64,000 nucleotides of DNA from Clonostachys chloroleuca (Eukaryota > Ascomycota > Sordariomycetes > Hypocreales > Bionectriaceae). The translations under genes were made by a program, and so were the position numbers. Positions 20,955-32,800 of the stretch are shown in pieces (positions within the stretch are counted from its first letter, which is position 1; each line of letters starts with the position of its first letter). Where the stretch lies: assembly GCA_037952775.1 (NCBI GenBank), contig JBANAY010000003.1, forward strand, positions 13,516,001 through 13,580,000, in the 5' to 3' direction. Under the pieces are notes generated by a model. The model saw nothing but the letters and a program-made list of their open reading frames with translations. It was not told where the DNA came from and did not search any database.

Positions 20955-21870
20955 CAGAGCGAAACCCTCGATCTCGTCTACGGCCTAATGATATTGATGA
21001 GAAAGATAGCACCAACGCAGAATCCCGCGGCACAGAGAAGCTTGGGCGCCGGCAACGCGCACTCAGGAAAGCAGCGAGGACAAGATCGAAGTATAAGCAG
21101 TTAAGTATGCGACAACTCGTTAGGGCGTATGGTGAAAAAAAAAGCCCGGAATTCGTCAAGGAGATTTCCTGTAGACTAATCAGACGCGATTCGTTGAAAT
21201 TCTTTGTCAAGCATTGCGAGATAGCACTATTAGGGTGGCTTTATATACTTAGAGCGACCATGCTGCCCGAGAACATCACCAGTTCAGATCCCCGTGTTGT
21301 TACGGCCTTTAAATACCTAGATAACCTCCTATACGGCCAAGAGAATAGACTGATAGTGTGGAGTCTTGCTGCTATTCAGCTGCTATACTTGTTGGAAACT
21401 GTCGAGCAGGTCGTTAGCTCGGACTATCGACAAGGGCGGGTCCAGTTGAAGCGTGGCTATGGTGTTTCGAGTGTTGTCATGAAAATCTACATGAGTGCGC
21501 GCAAGATCGGCCAACGACGATGGGCGTGCTCTATGAGCGTACACGATTTGCCAGACGTCTGAGGGAGCTTGCAGTAGAACCGCCATTCTTTCTCATTCTT
21601 TACTCAAACGCGGCCGAATCGCTCGCGTGCGTACCACACGTTCTACCGACTGGTCGAGGCTAATTTTTCTCACAGAGATAGATCTTCGGGCTTCGGCATG
21701 CCAATGCTGGGAATTGTAGCATCCCACATCGAGCATGTTGCCCCTTCCAAGCTCATCACTGCCTGTAAGGACCTTGCGCAAGTAGCGGAGTGGGCAATCA
21801 AATCTGGGCAAGCTTGCGATACCGGTAGAATGGCATTGGAAGTAAAGCAGGGTTTAGAGCGATGGATGGA
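20955..21870 (+). pseudogene. Helical hypothetical protein, fragmented
   Basis: Three frames join into one plausible mainly helical protein. A first part runs near 20955-21100; a second is 21107-21562 (KEISCRLIRRDSLKFFVKHC, then FKYLDNLLYGQENRLIVWSL). A third, one base shifted, begins in the overlap (YERTRFARRLRELAVEPPFF) and ends near 21870 with KSGQACDTGRMALEVKQGLE. Two frame changes, a stop in the third part and the lack of good splice sites suggest a broken gene. I recognise no family. Codon usage looks coding rather than random, but confidence is low. Confidence 0.35.
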
Positions 21871-21977
21871 TTAGCGCGCAGCTCCCAGTTTGTATGTGTG
21901 ATAGGGGGGGGACTGCAGACGTTGCAGTATCGGCGATTCTACGGTTTCTGTACTGTGATAATACATAGAGCCCTTTA

Positions 21978-22215
21978 GTGCTCTTTTCTTTGCCTTTTCT
22001 TTGTGCTCGCTTTCTGCGCTCATTCCTGCACCTTCTTTGCGCGCTCCTTGCGCATTCTTTGCGTTCTTTCTTTGCGCATTCTTCGCGTTCTTTACACACG
22101 CGCTTTCTTTCCACTATTTCTTTCCGTTTTGTTTGCGTATCCCTTGCGCTTTGCCTGCGTATCCTTTGCGCTTTGCCTGCGTATCCTTTGCGCTTTGTTC
22201 ATGTCTCCTTTGCGT
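21978..22215 (+). repeat. C/T-rich low-complexity repeat
   Basis: Degenerate repeats of TTTGCGC, CTTTGCG and a clearer 20-21 bp unit (GCGTATCCTTTGCGCTTTGC, about three copies at 22130-22200). All three plus-strand frames stay open simply because the sequence lacks stops. It is not a gene. Confidence 0.7.
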
Positions 22216-23309
22216 TTAATTGCTGCCTGGCTGTTGAGCTCCTGCCTCTCGGGTCCGGGGCTGCGGCCGGGATCCGGGTCACTGGCTCGCCTTCTCCTGG
22301 TTTCTGGACTGCGTTAAGTACCACGTACTTGTGCTCCTGTTTGCAACTACTCAGGCTCAGCAGAGGCGGTCCCGGCCTCTGTGCCTATCGTTGCTGTAGC
22401 ATCATCAAATGGTCCCAACGGGATCGTACGGCAATTTCGGGTCCTGTGGAATACCTAAATACTATAATGGTATGGTATGGGATGTGGTTGATACGCGGAG
22501 GATGCGGTTGGCGTATGATATTCCGGTTTGACGTTAGGTGGCGTCTTCCCTGTAGCAGTATACCCGCTGTATAATTCTCAGAGCCCGGTACTGGTTACAT
22601 AGTAGTGGAACCTTCTATAGCTTTATAACTAATAAGTAATAGAATACGCATTTAAAAAAACCGCTTATAATACTAGGGATTCCTTGTCCCGTGCAATCTG
22701 CGGCATGCAGCTGAGTCCTCCTTACCCCGCAGCTGTAGCCTGATGTAAGCCTCGCGACGAGGTTACCTCCCATCCTACCAGAACATGACTTCCCTTGCAC
22801 TATTAATCGTTAAGTAATCTCTTTTAGACCCTGCGATACGGCTGTTACAATACGACAATACAGGCAACTATAGTCTTACCCAAAACCTCGCATACAAAGA
22901 TGCTCCCCCGTATGCGATACTTTCCCATACATAGGGATCAGACGAGTGTGACGGCTGGATGACTTACACTGGACGGGGGTCTAGGGTAGGTCGGGATGTA
23001 ACCAATCAGAGTGTTGTTCTGAGTGGCGCGATCAGGTTGTCGTAGGCTGTGCAATGCGAGTCACTGTCAATGTGCGGGTATTGTGGAGCTAGTAACAATA
23101 GATGCGTAGACGATGTTATTGATAACTGTCTGAGAGAGTGTTCTAGCTAGTGAAATGAATGTATATATACTAGAGTGATATGTCTGATATGGAGCATATT
23201 GTTAGTGATTGATCGATGGTATGGTTGATATGTAGAATATCAACCATATCACATGGTGCACGTGACTCTGTATGATGACTAAGGGAAGTTCTCTAGGTCA
23301 CGCAGGGGT
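22216..23309. other. Gap with one perfect hairpin
   Basis: No gene recognised. A perfect hairpin at 23220-23248 is listed separately. The 5' part of the TPR relic that follows could reach back into this region, but no readable domain was found. Confidence 0.35.
23220..23248. repeat. Perfect 12-bp inverted repeat (hairpin, 5-nt loop)
   Basis: The arm TATGGTTGATAT at 23220-23231 is followed by GTAGA and the exact reverse complement at 23237-23248. It has no T-tract as a bacterial terminator would; its role is unknown. Confidence 0.8.
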
Positions 23310-24060
23310 GGTTCGTAACAAAGAGGCTGAGGAAATATACTTACAGGCACTTCGAGGGAAGGAGAAGGCATAGGGACCAGATCATATATCAATACTCAAT
23401 ACAGTTAACAACCTAGGGAGCCTTTACTCCAACCAAGGCAAGATACAAGAGGCTGAGGAAATATACTTAAAGGCACTTCGAGGGAAGGAGAAGGCATAGG
23501 GACCAGATCGTCTAAAGCAAGATACAAGAGGCTGAGGAAATATACTTGCAGGTACTTCGAGGGTACGAGAAGGTATAGGGACCAGATCATATATCGATAC
23601 TCAATACGGTCAACAACCTAGCAAACCTTTACTCCGACTAAGGCAAGATATAAGAGGCTGAGGAAATATACTTACAGGCGCTACGAGGGTATAAGAAAGC
23701 ATAGGGACCAGATCACACATCGACACTCGATACGATCAGCAACCTAGGTAACCTTTACTCCGACTAAGTCAAGACGGAAGAGGCAGAGGAAATGTACTTA
23801 CGGGCGCTTCAAGGGTATAAGAAGGCCATAGGGCCCCAAGATATTGCAAGATACCAACCAGCAATCAATACAATATATAGTTTGGGGGCCTTCCTATAGC
23901 GTCAGGGCAAGCCAGTCGAGGCGGGGGAATATTATCACCGGGCTCATAGCAATCTTAAGGCATTATTCGGACCCCAACATCATAACATTCAGATATTGCG
24001 CAATATCTTACTAGAACTAAATCAGAATATCCAGGGTAAGTCAATATCAAGAAGCTAGGG
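23310..24060 (+). pseudogene. Kinesin-light-chain-type TPR repeat protein relic
   Basis: Translation gives EAEEIYLQALRGKEKA, then a stop, then GPDHISILNTVNNLGSLYS and NQGKIQEAEEIYLKALRG, the 42-residue KLC-type tetratricopeptide unit, repeated about five times in several frames. The end reads NTIYSLGAFL, stop, RQGKPVEAGEYYHRAHSNLK and FGPQHHNIQILRNILLELNQ. The same TAG follows KA in four units, and frames change at least twice, so the gene is dead. In fungi such repeats usually form the sensor end of NB-ARC or NACHT proteins; no nucleotide-binding domain was found upstream here. Confidence 0.75.
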
Positions 24061-25069
24061 CACATTTTCTAATTGATGAGTACAGAAACAACAGTACCAT
24101 GGCAAGCCCAAAGGAATAGACGCCGAGATATCTTGAAAAGAGCCCTGCGCACAATATTACCTGTAAACAGACACTTGAAGAAATAGAAGACATGGATATG
24201 GGTTATCTCTATCTATCATTATGTGGGCCCTTCCAATGAAGGAAGGAATTCCGGAAGCACGAAAAACCATTTTCTATTGCAAATGAAAAGGAGCTATGCT
24301 CGGTTTCTTCAACCAAGGTTACTAGCCTATTGTAGATAGCGTGTTATATATACCTGACCCTGGCTTTGAACAATGCGCCGCTCGGATAACTAGATGTTCA
24401 CGGGCTAGCCAAATTCCGAAAATTTAGTCGGCTGGATCTCCACGTGACCCTTTGTTGTGCCACATTGTGATCATGCGATAACGATAAGCGCACGACTCGG
24501 CTCAGGTTCCAGATATCCTGGGTCTGAAGTCAGCAAGAATCTAGAAACTAGCATAAATAAATACCCATAAGAAAATCCAAAGGTCCCATATATGCAGTGC
24601 ATCGCAATCAGCCTTAGCAACTAGGTGGAGGGAAGGGAAAGATTCCGGCAGCTTCATTCAGCCAGCTAGTGGTGCAGAGCATGCATGCACCGCGGCTTTA
24701 CCTCTTCGGTATAACACAGAACGATCTAGACATCCTCTCATTTAGTAGCTAAAAATCAAAATATTGTGATTAGTTTATTTTCTAAGCTTGTTTCCTACGC
24801 TAATTCGAGCAGTTGCCGCCCGTAGCCATGCGCCGCCGTTTTGCCTTCTTTTGCCGCCTTTGTTGCACGTGCTCTTATGATCGCAGAGTCCAGCCCACAC
24901 GCAAGGACAAGGAATAAAATCCCGAGGAAGATGGTTGGGCGGGTGATAGCACGTTGTTTCACAGATTAGTCTGGAGAGCTCAAACATGCCTCTAGAATAG
25001 AATTGATCTAATTACTGTCTACATTTCTCTGCTAGTATACGACGACCTTACTATAGTTCTGCTGTGACA
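24061..25069. other. Gap without supported gene
   Basis: A 70-codon frame at 24775-24987 (minus) is cysteine-containing but matches nothing known to me. Nothing else is seen. Confidence 0.35.
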
Positions 25070-25560
25070 TCAATAAGCTTTTACCATTCGACGGCGTCTA
25101 GCTTTGCGCAGCCGCCTCTGTTCTACCTGATTTGACGCCCGTAGAGTGATGCCGTGCTGGTCCTGCACATGACTTCTGAAGTGGTCTAAATGTTGAAAGT
25201 CAATATCTCTACACTTTGGGTGCTCACACTTGATCGCTTGCCCCTGTTTCTCGGCTTGCTCCCGTCTAGCCAGATGATGGTCATCGAAATGATCGTTCAT
25301 GACGTTGGATGTTCGGATCTGGTGCCAAGCCCGCCCATACTTCCTTGGGTACCATGTCGGAAGTCGCTCGAGGGTCGCGCGTAAGGCTGACGTGTGCGAA
25401 CAGCCGGAATAGCTGCGTCTCCTTCTCTTCCTCGAGGAAAGCATTCTGGAGATCAAAGTTGGCAATCTCATTGAGATAAGCGTGGTGGAATGTCACAAAT
25501 TGAGGATCATGGCGCATCATTTGGTCACGGACAGTGTCTGGTGCATCTCCTGGAACAAAG
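25070..25560 (-). pseudogene. DUF3435 (tyrosine-recombinase-like) relic
   Basis: On the minus strand, MMRHDPQFVTFHHAYLNE is followed by FDLQNAFLEEEKETQLFRLF, then HVSLTRDPRATSDMVP and KEVWAGLAPDP. This is the well-conserved C-terminal part of fungal DUF3435/FluG-domain proteins. After a frame change comes a separate end with a C2H2-like finger (CEHPKCRDIDFQ, then HFRSHVQDQHG), as in many DUF3435 proteins. The catalytic R...R-Y core upstream is missing, and stops flank both parts. DUF3435 includes the captain recombinases of Starship giant transposons, but also many orphan members, so this is at most a relic of such a gene. Confidence 0.7.
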
Positions 25561-25869
25561 GCATGGGGAATCTAGACTCTCTTCTTTGTTTGCGCTTACC
25601 TTGATGCTTGGTACAGTGTCACTTAATAGAACACGCATCCGTGTTTTAAGAATAGGAGCCATGGTTCATCATCATTCCCTGCTTTCACCTACCCCTGGCT
25701 GCCGTAGAACTTCTTCTTGTGCACTTCCAGCCCACTTTCTGATGCTCCTTTCCGTAGTACCCCCTAGTTTTACATCGCCCGCATATATTGATTCCAACTA
25801 ATTTCCCGCAAACTTGAAAGGGCAAAATCTTTATTCACCACCCTTTTAGCCATTGAATGATCCCAATGT

Positions 25870-26155
25870 GAAACATTTTGGGGTTATAGAGTATGCCCCA
25901 GAGCCAAATCCTGTACCGATGGGCACCATGAATATCTCCTAGAACGACGCTACTGCAAACCCGTTTTCTACCACCTAAGTTTCAGACTTGGAGGCTGTGA
26001 TTAGAGCCGACCAAAGAAATAAAAAAAAGTGCCAGTAGCTTGCTTTGTTCCTCAAGTTTCTTTGCGCGAACCACGACCTGTTTGCCTCTCCTATGCCTTG
26101 AGGAACGAAGTGACGAGAGGTCTTATGCCTTGAGGAACGAAGAGACGAGAGGCCT
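25870..26155. repeat. Composite dispersed repeat
   Basis: Three repeat modules adjoin. 25880-26012 is related to 26965-27032 and 34917-35005 (GTATGCCCCA, GGCACCA.GAATA, CTAC.GCAAACCCGTTTT, TTGGAGG). 26032-26096 matches 35175-35240 (TTTGCGC.AACCACG, TTTGCCTCTCCT). A direct duplication of CCTTGAGGAACGAAG boxes lies at 26097 and 26130. An inverted GTTCCTCAAG near 26047 makes a short terminal inverted repeat with the first box. Confidence 0.6.
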
Positions 26156-26576
26156 TCTGCGCCGCTGAAACTTCACCCTGACCTTGCCCACCTCTTATTG
26201 GTCAGCTTAACAATCTGCCCTTTGATTGGTCTTTAATCGACGATATACGACTCTTGTTCTATTGGTCCCTTTTTTCTCCCCTTTTTTTTCTCCTCAGTTA
26301 TCTTTTTTTTTTTTTTTTTTGAACTTTCCCTCTTTTTTTCCTTCTGCCTATGTATAACCCCCAATATGATTTTGCACATATTTTCCCATTATGCCTTTTC
26401 CCTTACCTTATTACCTATATGTTGCATATATTGCCTATATCTATATATCTGGAATACATATAAACTTTTTTCTTACACCTGTCTTATCTTACACCTGGTT
26501 TCTATTGAAGTCTGCAAAGTCTTTCATTTCGTAAAGCTACCTAAAAGCGTTCTTTACGTATTATTATACCCAGTAC
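26156..26576. other. T-rich gap
   Basis: Contains T-runs at about 26280-26340. The 84-codon plus-strand frame 26366-26620 is low complexity and not supported. Confidence 0.4.
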
Positions 26577-27104
26577 TCACATTGAGCCCATCCCGTCTAT
26601 CCACCCTGAGGATCTTCTAATCGTCTCCTCGCTTAGTGAATTCAACTTTTGTTCTGCATTAGCCATATCGTGAGGTATTCTGTTTCCCACAATATCATGT
26701 TCGCGCACCTTTGACAGCAAAACGATACCGCCCAGTGATGGACAACGCGATAGCTGCACATACAAGCTGTACGGATCACACTGACTTGGCACCATCTGAC
26801 CATCGATTTTCGTTGTCCTAGTGCCACGCAGCTCCAGAGCAACTCTTTCCAGGGTCCTGCCTTGGACTTTGTAATCTGTACACGCGAAGGCCGACGTGCA
26901 TGGCAAGCCCCTCCGGGTCACTGCGTGCTGCTGCCACGGTCGCTTTCTTTGACACTCTATCTTAGTGCTACTACAAACCCGTTTTTTTACCACCGAAGTT
27001 TCGAGCTTGGAGGTGGTGATTTTGGTCTCATAGCCTACGGGCATGAGAAACCTCGTCTCTTGGTCTGCATCCAGTTCCATTGTTGCATTCACTGCTTTTT
27101 CCAA
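26577..27104 (-). pseudogene. PIF1-type helicase C-terminus (Helitron-related)
   Basis: The frame contains RRGLPCTSAFACTDYKVQGR, corresponding to helicase motif V of PIF1 enzymes (T.HK.QG), and YVQLSRCPSLGGIVLLSKV, corresponding to motif VI (Y.A.SR). It continues with HDIVGNRIPHDM and EQKLNSLSEETI. This is the end of the PIF1-like helicases found in fungal Helitrons and related genes. The Walker A part is absent, and sequence upstream of about 27000 is overlain by a dispersed repeat. The leading methionine of the open frame is arbitrary. Confidence 0.7.
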
Positions 27105-27232
27105 ATTTGTCCCTTTTACCCGTCGTAGCTTTGCTGACCCTTGAGAAACGAAAGTATCTCATGCCCCACCTCTAATCATGGGACCACTACGCCTCCCCTT
27201 GGCCAATCAACGGGACCGCACACGAGCCCCTT

Positions 27233-29347
27233 ATCTCCTTGGTGCCCCTAAGACTACAGTCAGGTATTTCTCCACTTTTACTAAAACCCTCAAGCTGTGA
27301 CTTCGGGCTACGCGTAGCAACGTAAGAAGCTTCCCCACACAAATTACTATGGCAAGCATTCCTCCCTTTCCCGACCCGGCCCTAGAGGCACCATTTGAGG
27401 TTTCTGACGATGTGGAGTTATACATCCGGGTTGATGAAGCCCAACGCGAGCAGCCCGTTGACTGCACCTATCGCCCGTCAAAGCCAGCAACCGAGCAACG
27501 CGGCACGCGCTTTATGCCCTTCATAATTGGCTCTATTCGCAAACCACACATTATGCAGCTGCCGTCAACGCCCTTATCACTTTTCCAAGCCTTTATACCT
27601 GAATCCCTAGCAAATTCATGGGCTAGCTACACGAATCTCGACCTTCCAGCTGACAAGGTAGGTAATTGAGCTAGGTTTGAAGCCGGCTCTTCCAACCACA
27701 CATACAAAAGTGAGCTAATAGTCAAGACGGCTAGGCTATCTCCTCTAAGCAAGTATATCTCTTGCTTGGGGTCTTAATTTATATGGGAAATCACCCTGAA
27801 AAGCAGCTACGAGGCTATTGGGGTACTTCTAAGCGTGAGAAGATGAAGCCGATCCATCCTATCAAGCAGTTCCTGAGCTTCAAGACCTTTGAACAGCTTT
27901 ATCGTACCTTCCGGCCTTATGACCCAAGGGTCAGTTACGAGAGCTCTTTTGACCGTGTTCGCGAGTGGTCTGAAGTCGTGCAACAAGCCTCTCTTGAATT
28001 CTGGATCCCAGGTACGAATATAGCTGTGGATGAGTGTATTCAGCACTTTGAGGGCAGAGCAATTGAGAAGGTCATTATCAAGTCAAAGCCAACGCCAGAA
28101 GGGTTTAAAATCTGGGCTGTAGCTGAAGCCGGCTATTTCCTCTCGTGGCTGCCGCACTTACCTCAGAAGGTGTTTGACTCTATTAATAAGAAAGAGCCTC
28201 GAACAAGGAAGAGGAAAAGAGACGGTGAATACAGCCTTAATCCGACACAAGCCGTGGTGGTTGACCTAGTAAAACGGCTGCCTCCAGCCATTTATCACGT
28301 CTTCTTAGATAACCTCTTTTCAAGCCCGGACCTCTTCGTCGTTCTCAAAGGTTTGAGGGTCGGGGCTACAGGCACCTGCCGAACTAACTGTGGTATCTTC
28401 AAAGGTCTCGTACAGCTGAAAAAGGCAGATAATAACGGCCAGCTTCATTGGAATTGGGGTCAGGTTGAGACAGTTCCAACGCCAGATAATGAGGTTGATC
28501 AACCTAGGAATCCCCTGCCTAGTAAATCCCCTACTAATAGCTTCTTAGGTCAATCAAATCGCTTGGAAGGATAACGCCCTTGTGCTATTCCTTTCCACAG
28601 TCTACGAAGGCTCTGAGATAACAACCCGGCTTAGGAAGCGGCCGACAACAACACACGCTCGAGCACGTGCTATCAAGCAATATTTTGGTGCAGAGCCGGT
28701 CAAAGAGACCCCCGTTCTGTCCGTATCTGCTGATTATAACGATTATATGGGAGCAGTAGATAGGGGTGATCAGCTACGAAGCCAAGAGGGATTCGAACAC
28801 CGAATTAATAAGGGACCTTGGCGTACATTAGCGTGGGGATTTCTGCTTGAAGTTGCTCTTTGCAATAGCTTCTTACTGCAGAAGAATGGCCAGTCAAATT
28901 GGAAGCCGCTCCGGACCTTACATGAGTGGCGGGAGCAGATTTCTCACGATCTCCTAACAACATACGGCCATAAGAGCGATCTCCGTCAGAGATACCGTAC
29001 AGGAGACATAACTACAGCTATTTCACAGCATAATCGCGTCTTTAAGCAGTCTCCATCTCAATGCCTAGCCTGCAAGGGTGTCCGTTGTGGCGAGGAACGC
29101 GAAAAGCCCCTTGCACCGGCTTCGTCAGGCAGCTCGAACCGACGGGTCCCTCAATCGCGTTCTCGCTGTGAGACATGCAAAGCCGCTCTTTGTAACCGTC
29201 AGTATTGTTGGGACTTCTACCATAGGCTAATTTAGTATAAGAGAGCATGTACCTTTTATCCGAGACTTTTCCGGGCCTGTCGAGCCAATCAAACCCCTGC
29301 AAATCCCTGTCGGGTACAAACTGTAGTCTTAGGGGCACCAAGGAGAT
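27233..29347 (+). mobile_element. Degenerate piggyBac-family transposon with inverted repeats
   Basis: A perfect 27-bp inverted repeat flanks the transposase: left arm 27233-27259 (begins ATCTCCTTGGTGCCCC), right arm 29321-29347 (ends GGGGCACCAAGGAGAT). It encloses 2.1 kb containing only the transposase. The true ends may lie slightly outside, since no TTAA target duplication is visible directly next to the arms; the repeats could be subterminal. Confidence 0.75.
27349..29235 (+). pseudogene. piggyBac-type transposase (DDE_Tnp_1_7), decayed
   Basis: Three consecutive frames (27349-27669, about 27759-28574, about 28570-29235) make up one transposase of roughly 620 residues. The N-terminal part has PLSLFQAFIPES. 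The core has LGVLIYMGNHPEKQLRGYW, the first catalytic Asp in NIAVDECIQHFEGR, the second in HVFLDNLFSSPDLF, then GATGTCRTN, WKDNALVLFLSTV, and the third Asp region in NDYMGAVDRGDQLRS. The C-terminus has a cysteine-rich zinc finger (CLACKGVRC, CETCKAALC) as piggyBac proteins do. The first join needs removal of a TGA (probably once TGG) and a frame change; a second frame change lies near 28565. No splice sites explain them. The element is therefore non-autonomous now, although all three catalytic Asp regions are readable. Confidence 0.85.
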
Positions 29348-29834
29348 GGGCCTTTTTCAGGGTACACTGCCTACTGGCTCCCCACTACTTTCCGCACCGT
29401 TTTCGTTTGCCGCCCAACGGGTCAGATGCCGTTTCGTTTCGCTATTGGCCGTCCTTGATTCCTTCCTTTGTGTCCATCCGGCTCAACGAACCCTGTTGGT
29501 TCGACCAGAGACCATCCACTGACGGCTCGAAGTAGAGCATCATCGGCCGAGCCGGGACTGCTTTATCGGAGTGACTCCCGAACCAAGTAAAGACGTGCTG
29601 TTGGTTTGGCCCCTCGCTTCTTCTAAGCTGGTTAGTCATGCGAGACATTTGCGTTGACGCCTTGCTGCCTAACAAGTAGGGTTATTGCCTTGGCGCTTAA
29701 TCGGAACGAATCATCTCGAGCATGCAGTGACTAAATCAGCCTGCGTCGAAGGTTGGGCTCAATCATCGCGAGGAGCTCCGTATCTCCTTCACCTTCCCTT
29801 CGAAAAAGATCTTTACCGAGGACTACTGCCGACG
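29348..29834. other. Gap between transposon and NLR relic
   Basis: No gene recognised. The short minus-strand frame 29442-29675 lacks support. The promoter of the NLR gene should be just before 29835. Confidence 0.35.
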
Positions 29835-32800
29835 ATGTCCAACCCCAATGACTATACGGTCGGCTGGATCTGCGCGATTATAACTAAGTATGTTGCTGCG
29901 TAAACCTTTCTCGACGAAGAGCACGCAGGCCCCGAGTTTATATCCACAAACGACAACAATAACTACACACTGGGCAGGATTGGGAAATACAATATCGTCA
30001 TTGCCGTCCTTCCCCACGGCGAATACGGCATAGCATCGGCCACTAGCGTCGCGAGAGACATGCTCTCCAGTTTTCCCAACGTCAGAATCAGCTTGATGGT
30101 CGGTATTGGCGGCGGTGCACCGAGTCGCAAGCATAACATCCGGCTTAGGGATGTCATGGTGAGCGCTTCTGGCAATAGGAAGGGCGGGGTGTTCCAGTAT
30201 GATTTCGGAAAGGCCATACAAGACCAAAATTTCCAAGAGACGGGGTTCTTGAATCAGCCGCCGCCGATTTTGCGAGCCGCTGTGAACGGACTCATAGCGC
30301 AATACGAGGGTGAAGGACATCAGTTTGAAGAATCTATTAACGGCATTTTTAAAAAGAAACCGAGACTACGGAAAAAATACAGACGGCCTGAACTAAGCAC
30401 TGATCGACTGTATCAGCCTGAAGTACTTCACTCGTCAAACGACGAGTCTAGCTGTGCAACAGCTTGTGGCAATAATCCATCTACTCTAGTAGTGCGGCCG
30501 AGCGGGCTGAGGGCGAAGACAATCCATCGATCCACTATGGCCTCATCGCTTCAGCGAATAGGCTAATGAAGGATGCATTGATTCGAGATGCGTTTGCGAA
30601 GAAGCATGACATTCTCTGCTTCGAAATGGAAGCCACCGGTTTGATGAACCACTTTCCCTGCCTGGTTATTCGCGGTATCTGCAACTATTCCGACACACAC
30701 AAGAACAAAGAATAGCAAGGATATACAGCGATAACAGCTGCGGCATATACAAAAGACTTGCTATACAAGATCGCACCGAGCAGAGTAGAGAATAAGAAGA
30801 GGCTCGGTGAGCTTGTTCAGATTGGTTAGTGTTTTTTACCGTCTATTATATATATTATTATCTTTTGTATATTCTAGTAAGAGTATTAATATCTAGAAAG
30901 TTAGTAAAAAGGTGGATAATATTCATCAATTAGCATCCAAGACCAGAGATACAACTAAGCTTATGCAAGATGATAATCATCTCAACAAGGTCAGAAACTG
31001 GCTAGCACCGCCTGACCCATCCACCAATCTAAATCAAGCCCGGAGCCTGCATTATCGAGGCACCAGCCAGTGGTTCCTAAATAGCAATACATATTCGGGA
31101 TAGAAAAAGAGAGAAAAACTCTTTTCTATAGCTTAATAGTATTCCTGGGTGCGGCAAGACCGTCCTCAGTTCTACCATCATTACAGATCTTAACCCTACC
31201 AACTCAGACCCCAGAGTTCTATACTTCTTCTTTAATTTCAATGATATTAAGAAAAGGTCGCTGGAGAAAGCCATCCGGTCACTTATCTTTCAGCTATATT
31301 CCAAGCACACCATTCTTCGCAGCGAAGTCGATACAGTCTATTCTAGCTTTGGAAATGGAATAAGGCAGCCAGATGCCCCAGTTCTAGAGCAGCTCTTTCG
31401 ACGGATAATACATAAGTCTGAGGAGATTTATATTGTCCTTGATGCACTAGATGAATCTGAGAGACACAGCGGTTCATACTCTTCAAAATCATTGCTAGAT
31501 TGGATTAAGAGTCTTCACGATGAATCGACCAACATACACATACTTGTCACCAGTCAGCCTGAGCAGCATATCATGGCTTCTTTTAACGGCTGGGCCCATA
31601 CTGATAAAATTATCCAACTCCAAAGTGGGTTAGTAAGTGACGATATTACTGCCTATACAAAGGCCAGGGTTAGCGAAATGTCGAGGTGGAAAAAACGGCC
31701 GGATATCCAAGAAGAGATTGAAACTACCCTCCTAGAAAAGACGGATAGAATATATATAGTCCTCCTTGGTATTTCATACTTTTATAGTTCTAATTCTTCC
31801 GTCTCCGATTCAGAAGCTAAATATATCATAGGTTCCGTTGGGTCTCGTGCCAATTTGACACATTAGAGCAATATCTAGACCCGCCTTCTGTTCGGAGAGA
31901 ACTAAAAAACCTGCCTGAGACGCTGGATACAACATATGCACAAATTTTGCGACGAATACATCCGAATCAACTAAGCACGGCGAAGCACCTTCTACAATTT
32001 TTGACTTATAGCGAACGGCCTCTAAAGCTTGAGGAGGCGGTGGATCTTATCGCTGTTAATCCGCTAAGCCAGCCCGCATTTACTCCAGAAAATCGAATGC
32101 CAATTCCCGAGGAAATCATCCAATACTGCTCCAGTTTAGTAGTTCTTACACATAAAAGTAGGCAATCTGACCAATTTGATACTGAAACAATAGAACAAGT
32201 AACCGAAATACAACTTGCTCACTTTTCAGTGAAGGAATATCTCTTATCAGACCGACTGCAGCCAGATATGGCCGAAGAACTCGATGAAATTTCTGCAAAG
32301 GCTAACATTGTTAACATTTATCTCTCCTACCTTCTTACTATATATGAGTTATACTCGCCACGAGAAGCAAAAAAAATATTATCTGGCGGAATATTCCGCA
32401 CAGTACTGGATAAAGTATGCGAAAGACGTCGAGTTATCTTATAAAGCAATTATAACGTCAGTTAAGAAGTATTTTTTATATAAAAATGCCTTCCGATTTG
32501 GATGTCAACTTGAGGGTCCGCAAGGGCTTAAAGTGGATAGGATTCAAGCTCTTTATCATACATCCCTTTGGGGTTTACTTTATCCTTCGATTTTTCTCCT
32601 TCAAAAAGGCGCTGATATCAATGCGCAAGGCAGCACATATAGCAATACTCTTCAGGCTGCTTCAGCGGGAGGGCATCTAGAGATTGTTAAGATGCTTATT
32701 AAGAAGGGCGCTGATATCAATGCTCAACATGGATATTATGGCAATGCTCTTCAGGCTGCTTCAGCAAGGGGGCATCTAGAGATCGCTGAGATGCTTATTC

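Noticed and set aside
21978..22574. 198-codon frame rich in Leu, Phe, Ser and Cys
   Set aside because: Produced by a C/T-rich repeat lacking stop codons; all three frames are open.
23405..23590. Minus-strand 61-codon frame
   Set aside because: Antisense shadow of the TPR repeats.
25070..25560. Full Starship captain gene
   Set aside because: Only the C-terminal part of DUF3435 is present; the catalytic R...R-Y core was not found, so it cannot be named a captain.
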